Assembly: GCA_003833075.1 (NCBI GenBank) | Contig: RIAY01000005.1 | Location: forward strand, 62,001 to 126,000 | DNA length: 64,000 bases | Direction: 5' to 3' | Origin: Muribaculaceae bacterium Isolate-036 (Harlan) | GTDB taxonomy: Bacteria > Bacteroidota > Bacteroidia > Bacteroidales > Muribaculaceae | The notes under the pieces: model-generated | Seen by the model: only the letters and a program-made list of their open reading frames with translations | What the model was told of the DNA's origin: nothing | The model's database searches: none | Position numbers and translations under genes: made by a program | In this document: in pieces, positions 1 to 8,301 of the stretch | How positions within the stretch are numbered: the first letter of the stretch is position 1 | Layout of the letters: each line of letters begins with the position of its first letter

Positions 1-140
1 AGGCACTCGTTGAGAAAATACGACAGAGATTCGGTTTGACCTCATTGAAGTTCAATCCCTTAGAAACATTGGTGGAAAGTATCGGTTTGCCGAAGTGCCG
101 TCTGTGCACCCACTGTTTCGATGGCTCAAGTCATTTCTGA
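1..140 (+). CDS. C-terminal end of an amidophosphoribosyltransferase-like protein (partial)
   Basis: Only the last 45 codons are inside the window, read from base 3 to the TGA at 138-140. The tail contains GLPKCRLCTHCFDGSS. A cysteine-containing C(L/T)xCxxG tail like this is typical of the C-terminus of PurF-family amidophosphoribosyltransferases, which make phosphoribosylamine in the first committed step of purine synthesis. The N-terminal glutaminase and PRTase motifs lie outside the window, so the assignment rests on the tail alone. A hairpin followed by T residues at 165-197 closes the transcript. Confidence 0.55.
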   Translation, partial: ALVEKIRQRFGLTSLKFNPLETLVESIGLPKCRLCTHCFDGSSHF

Positions 141-164
141 TATTTCCCCTTAACAGGAACTGAG

Positions 165-197
165 GGCAGTCACGCAACAAGCATGACTGCCTTTTTG
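165..197 (+). terminator. Rho-independent terminator after the purF-like gene
   Basis: Perfect 8-bp stem GGCAGTCA (165-172) and TGACTGCC (184-191) with an 11-nt loop, followed by TTTTTG. It sits 25 bp after the stop codon. Confidence 0.8.
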
Positions 198-242
198 TTA
201 TTTTTGTGAGCAAGTGTTCAAATCTAATGAAATATGCTAATT

Positions 243-1070
243 ATGAAAAGAATTGTAATCATGGGTGCTTCTTCCGGAATCGGACTCAGGGTTGCCGAGG
301 CGTTTGCGTCAAGAGGTGTGAAAGTAGGCATGGCTGCGCGTCATACGGAATCGATGCGCGAACTTAAGAAACAATATCCGGATATGATAGAATATGAATC
401 TATCGATGTCACACATACCAATGCTCCGGAACTCCTTGGAAAACTGATCGAGAAACTCGGAGGAATGGACATTTACTTCCATGTGGCGGGAATAGGATAT
501 GAGAATCTTGAGCTTGACCCTCAGCGCGAAGTGAATATAATAGCAACGAATCTTGGAGGATTCGCAAGAATGTTAAGCACAGCATACCGTTATTTCCGGG
601 ACAACGGCATATCGGGTCGTATCGCGGCAGTGACAAGCGTTGCCGGGACAAACGGCATCGGCAGACTGTCTGCTTATTCTTCATCAAAGAAAGGGGCGCA
701 GGCATACATGGTGGCTCTTGAGCAGCTTGCAAATGAAGAGGGCACCAAGGTGTCATTCACAGATATCAGACCCGGATGGATACGCACTCCGTTGCTTAGA
801 CCGGGACTGAAATATCCGATGGAGATGGATCTCGATTATGCAGTGCCGCAGATCATAAAGGCTATCGTGCGACATCCGAGAGTGGCGGTTGTAGACTGGC
901 GATGGAATATAGTAGTCGGTCTTTGGCGACTCGTACCGAACATGGTGTGGACAAAAGTAAGGATGAAAATCTCGACTCCAGACATCCCGTTGCCACGACC
1001 GTCTTCGCATCCCTTTGTCTCTACGGATTCAGAGCGAGAGGAATCGCGGCATAAAGACAATATTGTCTGA
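243..1070 (+). CDS. SDR family NAD(P)-dependent oxidoreductase
   Basis: This is a short-chain dehydrogenase/reductase of about 275 aa, a single Rossmann-fold domain. The cofactor loop GASSGIG is at residues 8-14 (counted from the ATG at 243), the NAG-type motif appears as VAGIGYE, and the catalytic Ser/Tyr/Lys set appears as TSVAG followed by YSSSK. An ATG at 234 would add MLI; the ATG at 243 directly precedes the usual start of the first beta strand (MKRIVIMGASSG) and is preferred. The C-terminal 40 residues are basic and show no further domain. The substrate cannot be told from sequence. It stands alone between the purF-like terminator and the UDP-glucose dehydrogenase gene. A -7-like TATTTTTG is at 199-206. 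Confidence 0.85.
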   Translation: MKRIVIMGASSGIGLRVAEAFASRGVKVGMAARHTESMRELKKQYPDMIEYESIDVTHTNAPELLGKLIEKLGGMDIYFHVAGIGYENLELDPQREVNIIATNLGGFARMLSTAYRYFRDNGISGRIAAVTSVAGTNGIGRLSAYSSSKKGAQAYMVALEQLANEEGTKVSFTDIRPGWIRTPLLRPGLKYPMEMDLDYAVPQIIKAIVRHPRVAVVDWRWNIVVGLWRLVPNMVWTKVRMKISTPDIPLPRPSSHPFVSTDSEREESRHKDNIV

Positions 1071-1121
1071 CATGCTGCAGGCGTTCAGCAGAGTTCAAAG
1101 TGGAGTTCAAATCCGGCGTTT

Positions 1122-1153
1122 TTTGTTTTTAACATCATTTCTTCGTATATTTG
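1122..1153 (+). promoter_or_regulatory. Bacteroidetes-type promoter for the UDP-glucose dehydrogenase gene
   Basis: TTTG (1122-1125), 20 bp, TATATTTG (1146-1153), which matches the Bacteroidetes -33/-7 consensus exactly. Transcription would start near 1160, about 25 nt before the ATG at 1186. Confidence 0.75.
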
Positions 1154-1185
1154 CGGTCGGGCAAAGATTGCCCGGCATATAATAG

Positions 1186-2510
1186 ATGGAAGAAATAAGA
1201 AAATACAATATCGCGGTTGCGGGGACCGGCTATGTCGGTCTCAGCATCGCCACGCTTCTCGCTCAGCACAACCGGGTAACAGCTGTGGATGTGATTGAGG
1301 AGAAGGTGGATAAGATAAACAAGCGCATCGCGCCTATTCAGGATGATTATATCGACAGATTCTTTGCCGAAAAGACCTTGATCTCAGAGCCACACTTGAC
1401 GGAGCTGCCGCATATCGCAATGCCGAGTTTGTGGTCATCGCTGCGCCGACCAATTATGATCCTCACACCAATTGCTTTGACACGCATCACATAGAGGATG
1501 TTATCGACCTTGTGTCAAGTGTGAATCCTGACGCTGTGATGGTGATCAAATCAACAATTCCTGTAGGATATTGCAGGTCGCTGTATGCAAGATATGCGGC
1601 AAAAGGTGTTAAGAGACTGAATCTGCTGTTCTTCCCGGAATTTCTAAGGGAGTCAAAGGCACTATATGATAATCTTTATCCGTCGCGGATTGTGGCTGGT
1701 GTTCCTAAACTGATTGGAGACAGCCGTTTCGCGGAAGAAAACGCCGCAATCGAGGCAATTGCGGATTTACCATATCTGGAGAAGAGCGCTAAAGTTTTTG
1801 CCTCTCTTTTGCAGCAGGGAGCCTTGAAGCCGGATATAGATGTGCTGTATATGGGACTTAAAGAGGCTGAAGCCGTCAAACTGTTTGCCAATACCTATCT
1901 TGCTTTGCGGGTAAGCTACTTCAACGAGCTTGATACGTATGCAGAGGTAAAGGGTCTTGATTCCCAGTCGATAATCAAAGGTGTCGGACTTGATCCGCGT
2001 ATCGGCACGCACTATAATAATCCATCGTTCGGATATGGCGGTTATTGTCTGCCCAAAGATACGAAGCAGCTGCTTGCCAATTACGCGGAAGTGCCTCAGA
2101 ACATGATGACAGCCATAGTGGAGAGTAACCGTACAAGGAAGGATTTTATCGCAGACCAGGTGTTGCGCATGGCGGGATATTATGATTATACCACTTCCAA
2201 CATATATGGCACTGCTTCGGAAGTGCCGTGTGTGATAGGAGTGTATCGTCTGACGATGAAATCAAATTCAGATAATTTCCGCCAGTCATCTATCCAGGGT
2301 GTGATGAAGCGTATAAAGGCAAAAGGGGCTACGGTCGTGATATATGAACCCTCGCTTGAAGACGGTTCGACATTCTTCGGAAGTCTTGTGGTGAATGATC
2401 TCGCCAGATTCAAAGAAATGTCAAGATCTATTCTTGCCAACAGGTATGATCCGTGTCTGGATGACGTGGCTGAAAAAGTCTATACGCGCGATATCTTCCG
2501 AAGAGACTGA
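1186..2510 (+). pseudogene. ugd: UDP-glucose 6-dehydrogenase, broken by a one-base frameshift
   Basis: The product would oxidise UDP-glucose to UDP-glucuronate for polysaccharide or capsule synthesis. The first frame (1186-1494) begins with the Rossmann motif AVAGTGYVGLS and runs to AEKTL. The rest of the enzyme is in another frame and includes [38 protein letters not shown], the central-domain motif [20 protein letters not shown] and the active-site segment YGGYCLPKD (catalytic Cys), then a C-terminal nucleotide-binding domain. Adding one base near 1380 joins the frames into [21 protein letters not shown], so a single G appears lost after ACCTTG. Together the two parts make about 441 aa, a normal family length. 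All catalytic residues downstream are intact. This is either a recent mutation, phase variation or a sequencing error. Confidence 0.85.
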
Positions 2511-2539
2511 ATGCAAATATGTTTCAATGAAATAGAAAA

Positions 2540-2664
2540 GAGGATGTGTCATAATAGCCCGTCTGGGTCGTTGGCTGAATGACTCGGACCATTCTGACAG
2601 CATCCTCGCCATCCGGCTAAAATAAGGGCGGTGTGTCAAAATTGATAAATTTTGACACACCGCC
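2540..2664 (-). repeat. Dispersed intergenic repeat, copy A (short form)
   Basis: The reverse complement of this 125-bp segment matches 60456-60640 almost base for base, apart from a block of about 60 bp present only in the second copy. One end is a near-perfect palindrome: GGCGGTGTGTCAAAATT (2627-2643), loop GATA, and its exact complement at 2648-2664. The other end reads GAGGATGTGTCATAATA (2540-2556), which resembles the arm of the palindrome, so the element has imperfect inverted ends. It has no coding capacity. It lies between the frameshifted ugd and the convergent DUF308 gene and may also act as a terminator. Confidence 0.8.
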
Positions 2665-2740
2665 TTGTTTGTTGATAGTCGCAACACTCCAAGCGAAGGG
2701 CAGTGTCGGTTCTCCGCCTGTTGTGTGTTTACGGGAAATG

Positions 2741-3310
2741 TCATATCCGGATTTCATGGCTGAGTCTGCGGAGCTTTGCAGACAACGCGATTCTGTAGCA
2801 CCCGAAAGTAATGAATGAAATGCCGATATATAACCAGACCGCGACTCCGCCCACTACCGGCCCCGCAAGGAAAATCACCGCGAATGCGAGAGTCACAAGG
2901 AGCAAGGCGAGTAACCATCCGGTCATGCCTGACGAATAGGTATACAGCATGCAGGATTCACAGATAGCATTGATAGTGACGAAGATAAGATATACGCCTA
3001 CGGTATAGATGAAAGTTACGATCAGCATTGATTCAGGCAGCGTAAGAAGCCATATGCCAATAATTATCTCTATCAGTCCGAGAGCTAACGGCCATCCCCA
3101 TCCGGGCATTATGCGTGTGTTGGCAATTGCAAATGCCAGATTCACAATACCGGCGGCTATCACTACACCGGCGAAAACATATGCCAGAACAGGCAGTGAT
3201 GAATCCGGACTGCACAGACACCAGATTCCGATTGCAATTGAGAGTAGCCCTGTAATCAGCGGCATCCACCAGTATCGGGTGATTCCTCCCTTAAATGTGA
3301 AATTTTCCAT
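2741..3310 (-). CDS. HdeD/DUF308 family membrane protein
   Basis: A 189-aa polytopic membrane protein with about six hydrophobic segments in paired hairpins (for example LITGLLSIAIGIWCL, VLAYVFAGVVIAAGIVNL, LALGLIEIIIGIWLL and the C-terminal pair). The repeated G-x-x-x-I-x-x-G-I-W-L-L pattern is characteristic of DUF308/HdeD proteins. HdeD in enterobacteria is linked to acid resistance, but no biochemical role is established for Bacteroidales members. It lies 65 bp downstream of the AI-2E transporter gene on the same strand, so co-transcription is likely. Confidence 0.8.
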   Translation of the reverse strand: MENFTFKGGITRYWWMPLITGLLSIAIGIWCLCSPDSSLPVLAYVFAGVVIAAGIVNLAFAIANTRIMPGWGWPLALGLIEIIIGIWLLTLPESMLIVTFIYTVGVYLIFVTINAICESCMLYTYSSGMTGWLLALLLVTLAFAVIFLAGPVVGGVAVWLYIGISFITFGCYRIALSAKLRRLSHEIRI

Positions 3311-3375
3311 ATGTTTAATTATTTTGTATAGGTTGTAGTATTTATTAAAAAGCTACTTGATTTCTTGATATGGCG

Positions 3376-4476
3376 TCAAACAGACTTGTGACGGATTGGA
3401 GATGATGGCTCTTTCTTAGGCGAAGAAAGTATGTATTGTTTGTAATAGGCAATGAGGATGGCTGTGAGAGGAAGAGCTATTATCATACCGATTATACCAA
3501 GCAAGGTGCCCCAGATAGAAAGCGAAAGGAGAATTATCGCAGGATTCAGACCAAGAGTCTTTCCCATGATCTTCGGTGTCAGGAGATAGTCACAGATGCA
3601 TTGGCTTATCACATAAACCAATGCGCATTTGCCAAGTTCAGGCCAGAATTCACAGGTACCTGTCATGGAATTTATATAACACAGAATTATCACGGGTATC
3701 AGTGTCACATATTGAAAATATGGAATCATATAGAGTAAACCTACTGTGATTCCCATCACTATCGAGAGAGGAAGACCGACAATGGAGAATCCGATGCAAT
3801 AGAACACTGCGGCACAACACGCAATCACAGCCTGACTGCGGAAATAACGATCCATGTTGTCTTTTATGTCGTCAAGCACCAGATACGTTTTTTCGCGGTA
3901 TTTCGGTGGCACCAGCAGACGGAATCCCTGCATGATTCGTTTGTAATCAAGCAAAATAAAAATCACGTAAATAAATGTGAGGAGCCATTCTATCGTGTGC
4001 ATCAGGAAGTCAACCGTGGCGGCAAGAACAGTTGTGCTTTTGTTCAAGACCGCCTCCATCCGGCTTCCGCTAAGGTATTTCGAGATATTCTCATGGCTGA
4101 AATAACGAGAAAAATATTCATGTATCTCCGGCGGTATGAAAGAGGAATGATGTCTCGGTGATGTTTTCATCATAGCTTCAAGCTGAGTTATTTCGTCTAT
4201 TGCAGAAGGGATAAAAAAATAGGCGAGTATTCCGAATATCAGTGCCGCTTCCAGAAGAGTGAGAAAGACAGGAATCGAACGGTGTCTCAGCTTCAGATGC
4301 TTTTGCTGGAACTCCACGACAGGTTCCAGGAGGTAGGATATGATGCATGCGACGCAGAAGGGTAGCAGCACATTGCTCAGTATGCCGATAAGCCACACTG
4401 CCACTGCGATAATGGCAAGAGTCGCTATTACCCGTATTACCCGGTCGAACGTTATGGCGCGTTTGCTGTCAGACAT
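3376..4476 (-). CDS. AI-2E family transporter (PerM/YdiK-type)
   Basis: A 366-aa inner-membrane protein with seven to eight predicted transmembrane helices in the arrangement of the AI-2E transporter family (PF01594): two N-terminal helices, a hydrophilic stretch of about 70 residues (100-170), then a helix bundle. The C-terminal signature GKTLGLNPAIILLSLSIWG followed by GIIGMIIALPLTAIL is typical. Members include TqsA (autoinducer-2 export) and Na+/H+ antiporters, so the substrate here is unknown. It is probably the first gene of a two-gene minus-strand unit with the DUF308 protein. Confidence 0.85.
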   Translation of the reverse strand: MSDSKRAITFDRVIRVIATLAIIAVAVWLIGILSNVLLPFCVACIISYLLEPVVEFQQKHLKLRHRSIPVFLTLLEAALIFGILAYFFIPSAIDEITQLEAMMKTSPRHHSSFIPPEIHEYFSRYFSHENISKYLSGSRMEAVLNKSTTVLAATVDFLMHTIEWLLTFIYVIFILLDYKRIMQGFRLLVPPKYREKTYLVLDDIKDNMDRYFRSQAVIACCAAVFYCIGFSIVGLPLSIVMGITVGLLYMIPYFQYVTLIPVIILCYINSMTGTCEFWPELGKCALVYVISQCICDYLLTPKIMGKTLGLNPAIILLSLSIWGTLLGIIGMIIALPLTAILIAYYKQYILSSPKKEPSSPIRHKSV

Positions 4477-4606
4477 AATTTTTTGTTGTAAAGTTTACCT
4501 ATAGAATAACTTGGGACATGAAAAAGTTCGAATAGCCGCTTTAATGAACCATCCGGTGATAACCGGTGTTTTAGAAATGAAACTTAATTATAAAAAACAC
4601 ATCATT

Positions 4607-4777
4607 ATGAGTCACGAACAAGAACATGCTCATTGCCATTATGGCGTGAAACTGGGATTTAAGATTGCAAAACTTGTACTTTCAGCGGCTACTGTGGCTG
4701 TAGGAGTATTCATGGTTCAGGAAATACATAAGGTGCATCGCGCCATAGAAAAGCACGAACACCGCAAACTCCTCTGA
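4607..4777 (+). CDS. Small His-rich single-pass membrane protein (hypothetical)
   Basis: A 56-aa protein starting at ATG 4607; an upstream in-frame start at 4511 is possible but the added segment is not protein-like. The N-terminus carries H3, H7, H9, C10 and H11, a hydrophobic helix spans about residues 20-38, and the C-terminal tail carries H41, H44, H50 and H52 among Lys, Arg and Glu. Histidine clusters on both sides of one helix suggest metal binding or an amphipathic anchor, but this is inference. I do not recognise the family. A hairpin follows at 4801-4836. Confidence 0.6.
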   Translation: MSHEQEHAHCHYGVKLGFKIAKLVLSAATVAVGVFMVQEIHKVHRAIEKHEHRKLL

Positions 4778-4800
4778 CCTCTAATCGAAGCAATCATGAT

Positions 4801-4836
4801 AAAGCGGGTTGGAATCCACTGATTCCGACCCGCTTT
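4801..4836 (+). terminator. Long hairpin after the small membrane protein gene
   Basis: AAAGCGGGTTGGAAT pairs with ATTCCGACCCGCTTT: 15 bp with one G-T wobble and a 6-nt loop. The downstream T tract is poor on the plus strand; the arm supplies its own TTT. It is probably a terminator. Confidence 0.6.
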
Positions 4837-4967
4837 GCTGTTACATATGGCGAGATTTTTTCAAGAGGATTAAATCCGACAGTGGGTATAGGTGTGAACA
4901 GGCTGAGTCTTTGTTTCGTTAATCATATAAGAGCTTGTTTAAAAATAAACCAAACGGATTTATTAGA

Positions 4968-6185
4968 ATGAATGAAATTGAAATAAAAGAGGGGATGATG
5001 AGACTATGGAAAGAGACATTCCATGATTCCGAAGAATATGTGAGACTCGTTTTTGATGCCTTTTTCAATATTGAGATGGTGGAGTATGAAGAGATAGACG
5101 GGAATATCGTGGCGGCTTTGCTTGCTGTGCCTTATTATTTCGGCAACAGTAGCCATCAATTGAAAGGTCTTTATTTATGCGGGCTTTCAACTGACCCCGC
5201 CTATAGGAAACACGGTATAATGGGAGGTCTGATTGAACGGCTGGCATCAAGGATGAAAAACTCCGGTCATTCATTCATGTTTCTAATTCCGGCTGATGAA
5301 GAATTGCAGCGTTATTACCGTGACCGCAGATTTGTCAACGCTTTTTATAGAAGTGTGGAGCGTTTTACATCTTCACATGATTTCGCGCTTGAGAACCTCC
5401 ATGTGCTAAATAAGGAAGACAGCAGGATAAAGAATATCAAACAGCGGTATTGCGAACGACTTATATGCCGCAGAATATCCTCTGACGAAGAGCTTCCCCT
5501 TTCCGAGGCGAGGTTGCTCACGGACTATATCCAGAAGCGAGAAAACTACAGACCAGATTCCTGCCGGCATCTTGGAATCCTTCATACCACATGTGAGCTT
5601 ATGACAGCCATTAAAGAGTGTTTTGTTTCCGGAGGGCGTATATATTATTGTATCAATTCTGATGATAAGGTTACCGGGGTAGGATTTGTCTATGCCGGGA
5701 ATGATGAAGTGACAGTGTATTGTCTTCATGTGAGTGACAGGTGCTCCTATTACCGGCTTCTTGGAGAAATAAAAAACGACTACCGGGATCTTGGTCTGAA
5801 ACTCTATAGCTACCCTATAAGAAATATAATTGGAATAGACAACAAATATTCACCTGCCAGAAATTATGAAGTATACGGCATGGCTCGGATTTTAAATCTT
5901 TACGAGATTTTAAAATTTCAGGCAGAGGAGAGGCACGATTTAAAATATTCGATTCTCGTGAAAAATGAAGAAAACAACATTTTGACAAGATTTGTAGCAG
6001 AAAACGGGTCTCTGGTGTCAAGTCAACTGAAAACGGATACAGTTTCCCAAAATCAAATTCTGGAAGCGATGGATGATAGGGAAGTGGCATCGATATTGTT
6101 TCGCCATCCGGATTCAGATCATATAGTCGAAGAGGTATTGGAAATTCCTCCGTTAGGCGGAAGTATAAACCTTATGCTTGATTGA
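4968..6185 (+). CDS. GNAT family N-acetyltransferase
   Basis: About 405 aa. The N-terminal domain (residues about 1-150) has the GNAT acetyl-CoA site: LCGLSTDPAYRKHGIMGGLI contains the R-x-x-G-x/G core between beta4 and alpha3. The remaining 250 residues resemble the second GNAT-like domain and C-terminal lobe of Eis-type enhanced-intracellular-survival acetyltransferases (Acetyltransf_9 layout), which is inference from length and order. The ATG at 4968 is chosen over 4935 because the protein N-terminus MNEIEIKEGMMRLWKETFHD begins there. The acceptor substrate is unknown. It is a single-gene unit followed by a long AT-rich non-coding stretch. Confidence 0.75.
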   Translation: MNEIEIKEGMMRLWKETFHDSEEYVRLVFDAFFNIEMVEYEEIDGNIVAALLAVPYYFGNSSHQLKGLYLCGLSTDPAYRKHGIMGGLIERLASRMKNSGHSFMFLIPADEELQRYYRDRRFVNAFYRSVERFTSSHDFALENLHVLNKEDSRIKNIKQRYCERLICRRISSDEELPLSEARLLTDYIQKRENYRPDSCRHLGILHTTCELMTAIKECFVSGGRIYYCINSDDKVTGVGFVYAGNDEVTVYCLHVSDRCSYYRLLGEIKNDYRDLGLKLYSYPIRNIIGIDNKYSPARNYEVYGMARILNLYEILKFQAEERHDLKYSILVKNEENNILTRFVAENGSLVSSQLKTDTVSQNQILEAMDDREVASILFRHPDSDHIVEEVLEIPPLGGSINLMLD

Positions 6186-6341
6186 CGATCTATTGTAGAA
6201 TAATGAAATGATGATTAAATTTACAATGCGATCTCTTCAACTCTTAAAAACATCTAATAAAATCCTCTCAGTTAACCTTACATTTAAATTTAAACAGTTC
6301 TTGATAGGAAATAGACAAAAACAGAATAAAAAGATATAAAA

Positions 6342-6373
6342 CAATCCGGATTACAATCTGGAATTGCTTTTTT
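6342..6373 (+). terminator. Hairpin with T tract in the AT-rich island
   Basis: CAATCCGGATT (6342-6352) pairs with AATCTGGAATTG (6355-6366) with one bulge and one wobble, followed by six T (6368-6373). It is 157 bp after the GNAT stop and could end that transcript or a small RNA. Confidence 0.6.
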
Positions 6374-6375
6374 GT

Positions 6376-6418
6376 AAATAAGGATAAAGTGTTATATGTT
6401 AACATTTTATCCTTATTT
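6376..6418. terminator. Second hairpin, 13-bp perfect arms
   Basis: AAATAAGGATAAA (6376-6388) is exactly complementary to TTTATCCTTATTT (6406-6418), with a further inner TGTTA/TAACA pairing. It directly follows the previous hairpin. It could terminate transcription in either direction; the role is inferred. Confidence 0.55.
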
Positions 6419-7048
6419 TATTGTGTAAATAAGGCTTTGAGAATTGAATATTCCATAATTTGCGGATGAGAATACGAGTTTTTAGTACTCTCGAAAGAAA
6501 AGTTGTCAGAAAAAAATAAGGGGCTCATGAAAGCAGGGCAGTGCGTTGATTTAATGCATTTGCAAATTGGTCAAAATGGAACATTTAACAAATAAGTCCA
6601 ACGGTAGATATCTGGTATTTACCATTTAGAATGTGCGATTGTTAATTTAAGTCTGTAAACCAAGAGGTATATTAATATTGCAAATTACAAACTCAAATCA
6701 AGTTTGTAATCGCCAACATATGTAATAAATGTAAATAGATGAAAATTTGAATTGGTTAATAGTGTATAGATGCAAATATTTCATATTAACATCTATTTAG
6801 AATTAAAATAAAATGCAATATATCAATAAGATACAATTAAAAATGAAAGTAATATGTTACTTTTAAGCTCATATTAGAGTGTTTGTTGTACACTAATGTC
6901 CATTTAAGGCATTAATGGGTTAATACTAAGCTTATTAATATATAACCTCTACATTATTTATAGCATTTTAGTGTAGTATTTTGAATTGTAAATTGCAAAA
7001 GTAAAATATCGGTTTCAAAAGTAAAATTCAAAATTTAACTATTTAGAA

Positions 7049-7079
7049 TTTGCAATTTGCAAATAAATAATTAAATTTG
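7049..7079 (+). promoter_or_regulatory. Promoter of the HTH regulator gene with overlapping operator-like repeats
   Basis: TTTG (7049-7052), 19 bp, TAAATTTG (7072-7079). The -33 element is embedded in AATTTGCAATTTGCAAAT, an imperfect palindrome built from two TTTGCAA units. Expected start of transcription is near 7086, about 25 nt before the ATG at 7112. Overlap of repeats and promoter fits autorepression. Confidence 0.65.
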
Positions 7080-7111
7080 CATACTGAATTTAAAAAAATC
7101 AAAATCGCCTT

Positions 7112-7624
7112 ATGAATGAGGATAATGTGGCAATTCGTCTAAAAGGGTTCATTGATGAGATGGGTTTGACTAACTCTCAGTTTGCTGACCAATGCGGAAT
7201 CCCGCGTCCGAGCCTTTCTCAGATACTAACCGGACGAAACAAGAAAATTTCAGATGTTATCGTTGGGCAGATTCATACAGCGTATCCTCGCTTGTCGGTG
7301 CTTTGGCTTCTCTTCGGTGAAGGCGACATGCTTGTCGCACCACCCCGCGAGAGTCGCGACGAGGAGAACTTTCCAAATTTATTCAGCGAACAGCCGAATA
7401 ATCCGCCCAATGTGTCGGAGATTGAAAAATTTTCGAATCTCAACGCCTTAAATGAGGGTAGAAACATAGCTCAATCCCGTATAAATAACGGGAATCAGGT
7501 GGATTCAAAAAGTATCGAATTACAAATGGAAATAGAAAAAATGCGTAAAAATCCTCGAAAAGTGGTTCAGATAACCGTTTATTATGATGATTCGACATTT
7601 GAAACCTTCTACCCCGGCAAGTAA
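7112..7624 (+). CDS. Helix-turn-helix transcriptional regulator
   Basis: A 170-aa protein with an N-terminal HTH of the XRE/phage-repressor type at about residues 10-65: MGLTNSQFADQCGIPRPSLS forms the helix-turn-helix, followed by a helix with PRLSVLWLLFGEGDML. The middle (75-140) is Asn-, Pro- and Glu-rich and probably a linker. The C-terminal 30 residues (RKVVQITVYYDDSTFETFY) form a predicted beta-rich tail. No peptidase or sensor domain is visible. It stands alone downstream of the AT-rich island and is likely autoregulated through the TTTGCAA repeats at its promoter (inference). Confidence 0.8.
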   Translation: MNEDNVAIRLKGFIDEMGLTNSQFADQCGIPRPSLSQILTGRNKKISDVIVGQIHTAYPRLSVLWLLFGEGDMLVAPPRESRDEENFPNLFSEQPNNPPNVSEIEKFSNLNALNEGRNIAQSRINNGNQVDSKSIELQMEIEKMRKNPRKVVQITVYYDDSTFETFYPGK

Positions 7625-7710
7625 TCGCTTACTGAGAATCATACGGAGGGTGCAAAGCAGGACGAGAATCGTATAGGGATATATATAGTACTTTATTTTG
7701 ACAGACAACT

Positions 7711-8250
7711 ATGATTGATACAATATTAGAATACAATCGTGAATTTGTTGCAAATCGTGAATTTGAAAAATTCGCCACATCTAAATATCCGGATAAACGG
7801 ATTGCAATTGTAACCTGCATGGACACAAGGCTGGTGGAATTGTTACCAGCAGCTTTAGGTATAAAGAACGGAGATGTGAAGATGATAAAGAATGCCGGCG
7901 GAACCATTACCAATCCGTTTGATTCTACAGTTCGTTCGCTTCTCGTAGCTGTTTATGAGCTTGGTGTCAATGAAATCATGATCATAGGGCATACCAACTG
8001 CGGAGTTCAGGGTATGGATGCCAATGAAATGCTTTCTCTGATGCGTGAACGAGGCATTTCGGAGGAGCACATACGCCTTATGGAGCATTGCGGGATAAAC
8101 CTAAAGGAATGGTTACACGGATTTGAGGAAACGGATGCCGCCGTAGAGGAGACTGTAGACCTCATAAAGAACCACCCTCTTATGCCTGATGACATTACTG
8201 TGAGAGGATACATAATGGACTCAGTAACCGGAGAACTGACTGCTCTCTGA
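7711..8250 (+). CDS. Beta-class carbonic anhydrase
   Basis: A 179-aa enzyme that interconverts CO2 and bicarbonate. Zinc-site motifs of the beta class are present: CMDTR near residue 36 (Cys, with the Asp-Arg dyad) and GHTNCG near residues 93-98 (His and Cys). KNAGG at about residue 60 is another conserved element. Length fits the short type found in many anaerobes. It follows the HTH gene by 86 bp; the ATG is preceded by TACTTTATTTTGACA, which is a near miss to a -7 box. Confidence 0.9.
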   Translation: MIDTILEYNREFVANREFEKFATSKYPDKRIAIVTCMDTRLVELLPAALGIKNGDVKMIKNAGGTITNPFDSTVRSLLVAVYELGVNEIMIIGHTNCGVQGMDANEMLSLMRERGISEEHIRLMEHCGINLKEWLHGFEETDAAVEETVDLIKNHPLMPDDITVRGYIMDSVTGELTAL

Positions 8251-8301
8251 TAATACGTATCCACATAGTCTGAATCATCTTGAAACGTCATTGCGACATC
8301 C

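Larger units (their letters stand above)
6186..7111. other. AT-rich non-coding island of 926 bp
   Basis: No convincing ORF on either strand. It contains two hairpins in tandem (6342-6373 and 6376-6418), a 10-bp inverted repeat with 7-nt spacer (ATTACAAACT at 6684-6693 and AGTTTGTAAT at 6701-6710), a 10-bp inverted repeat TAAATAGATG/CATCTATTTA (6732-6741, 6790-6799), a small hairpin AAAGTAA/TTACTTT (6846-6863), and at least four TTGCAAAT-like words ending at the promoter of the HTH gene. The density of inverted repeats suggests a regulatory region or a non-coding RNA. Confidence 0.6.
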
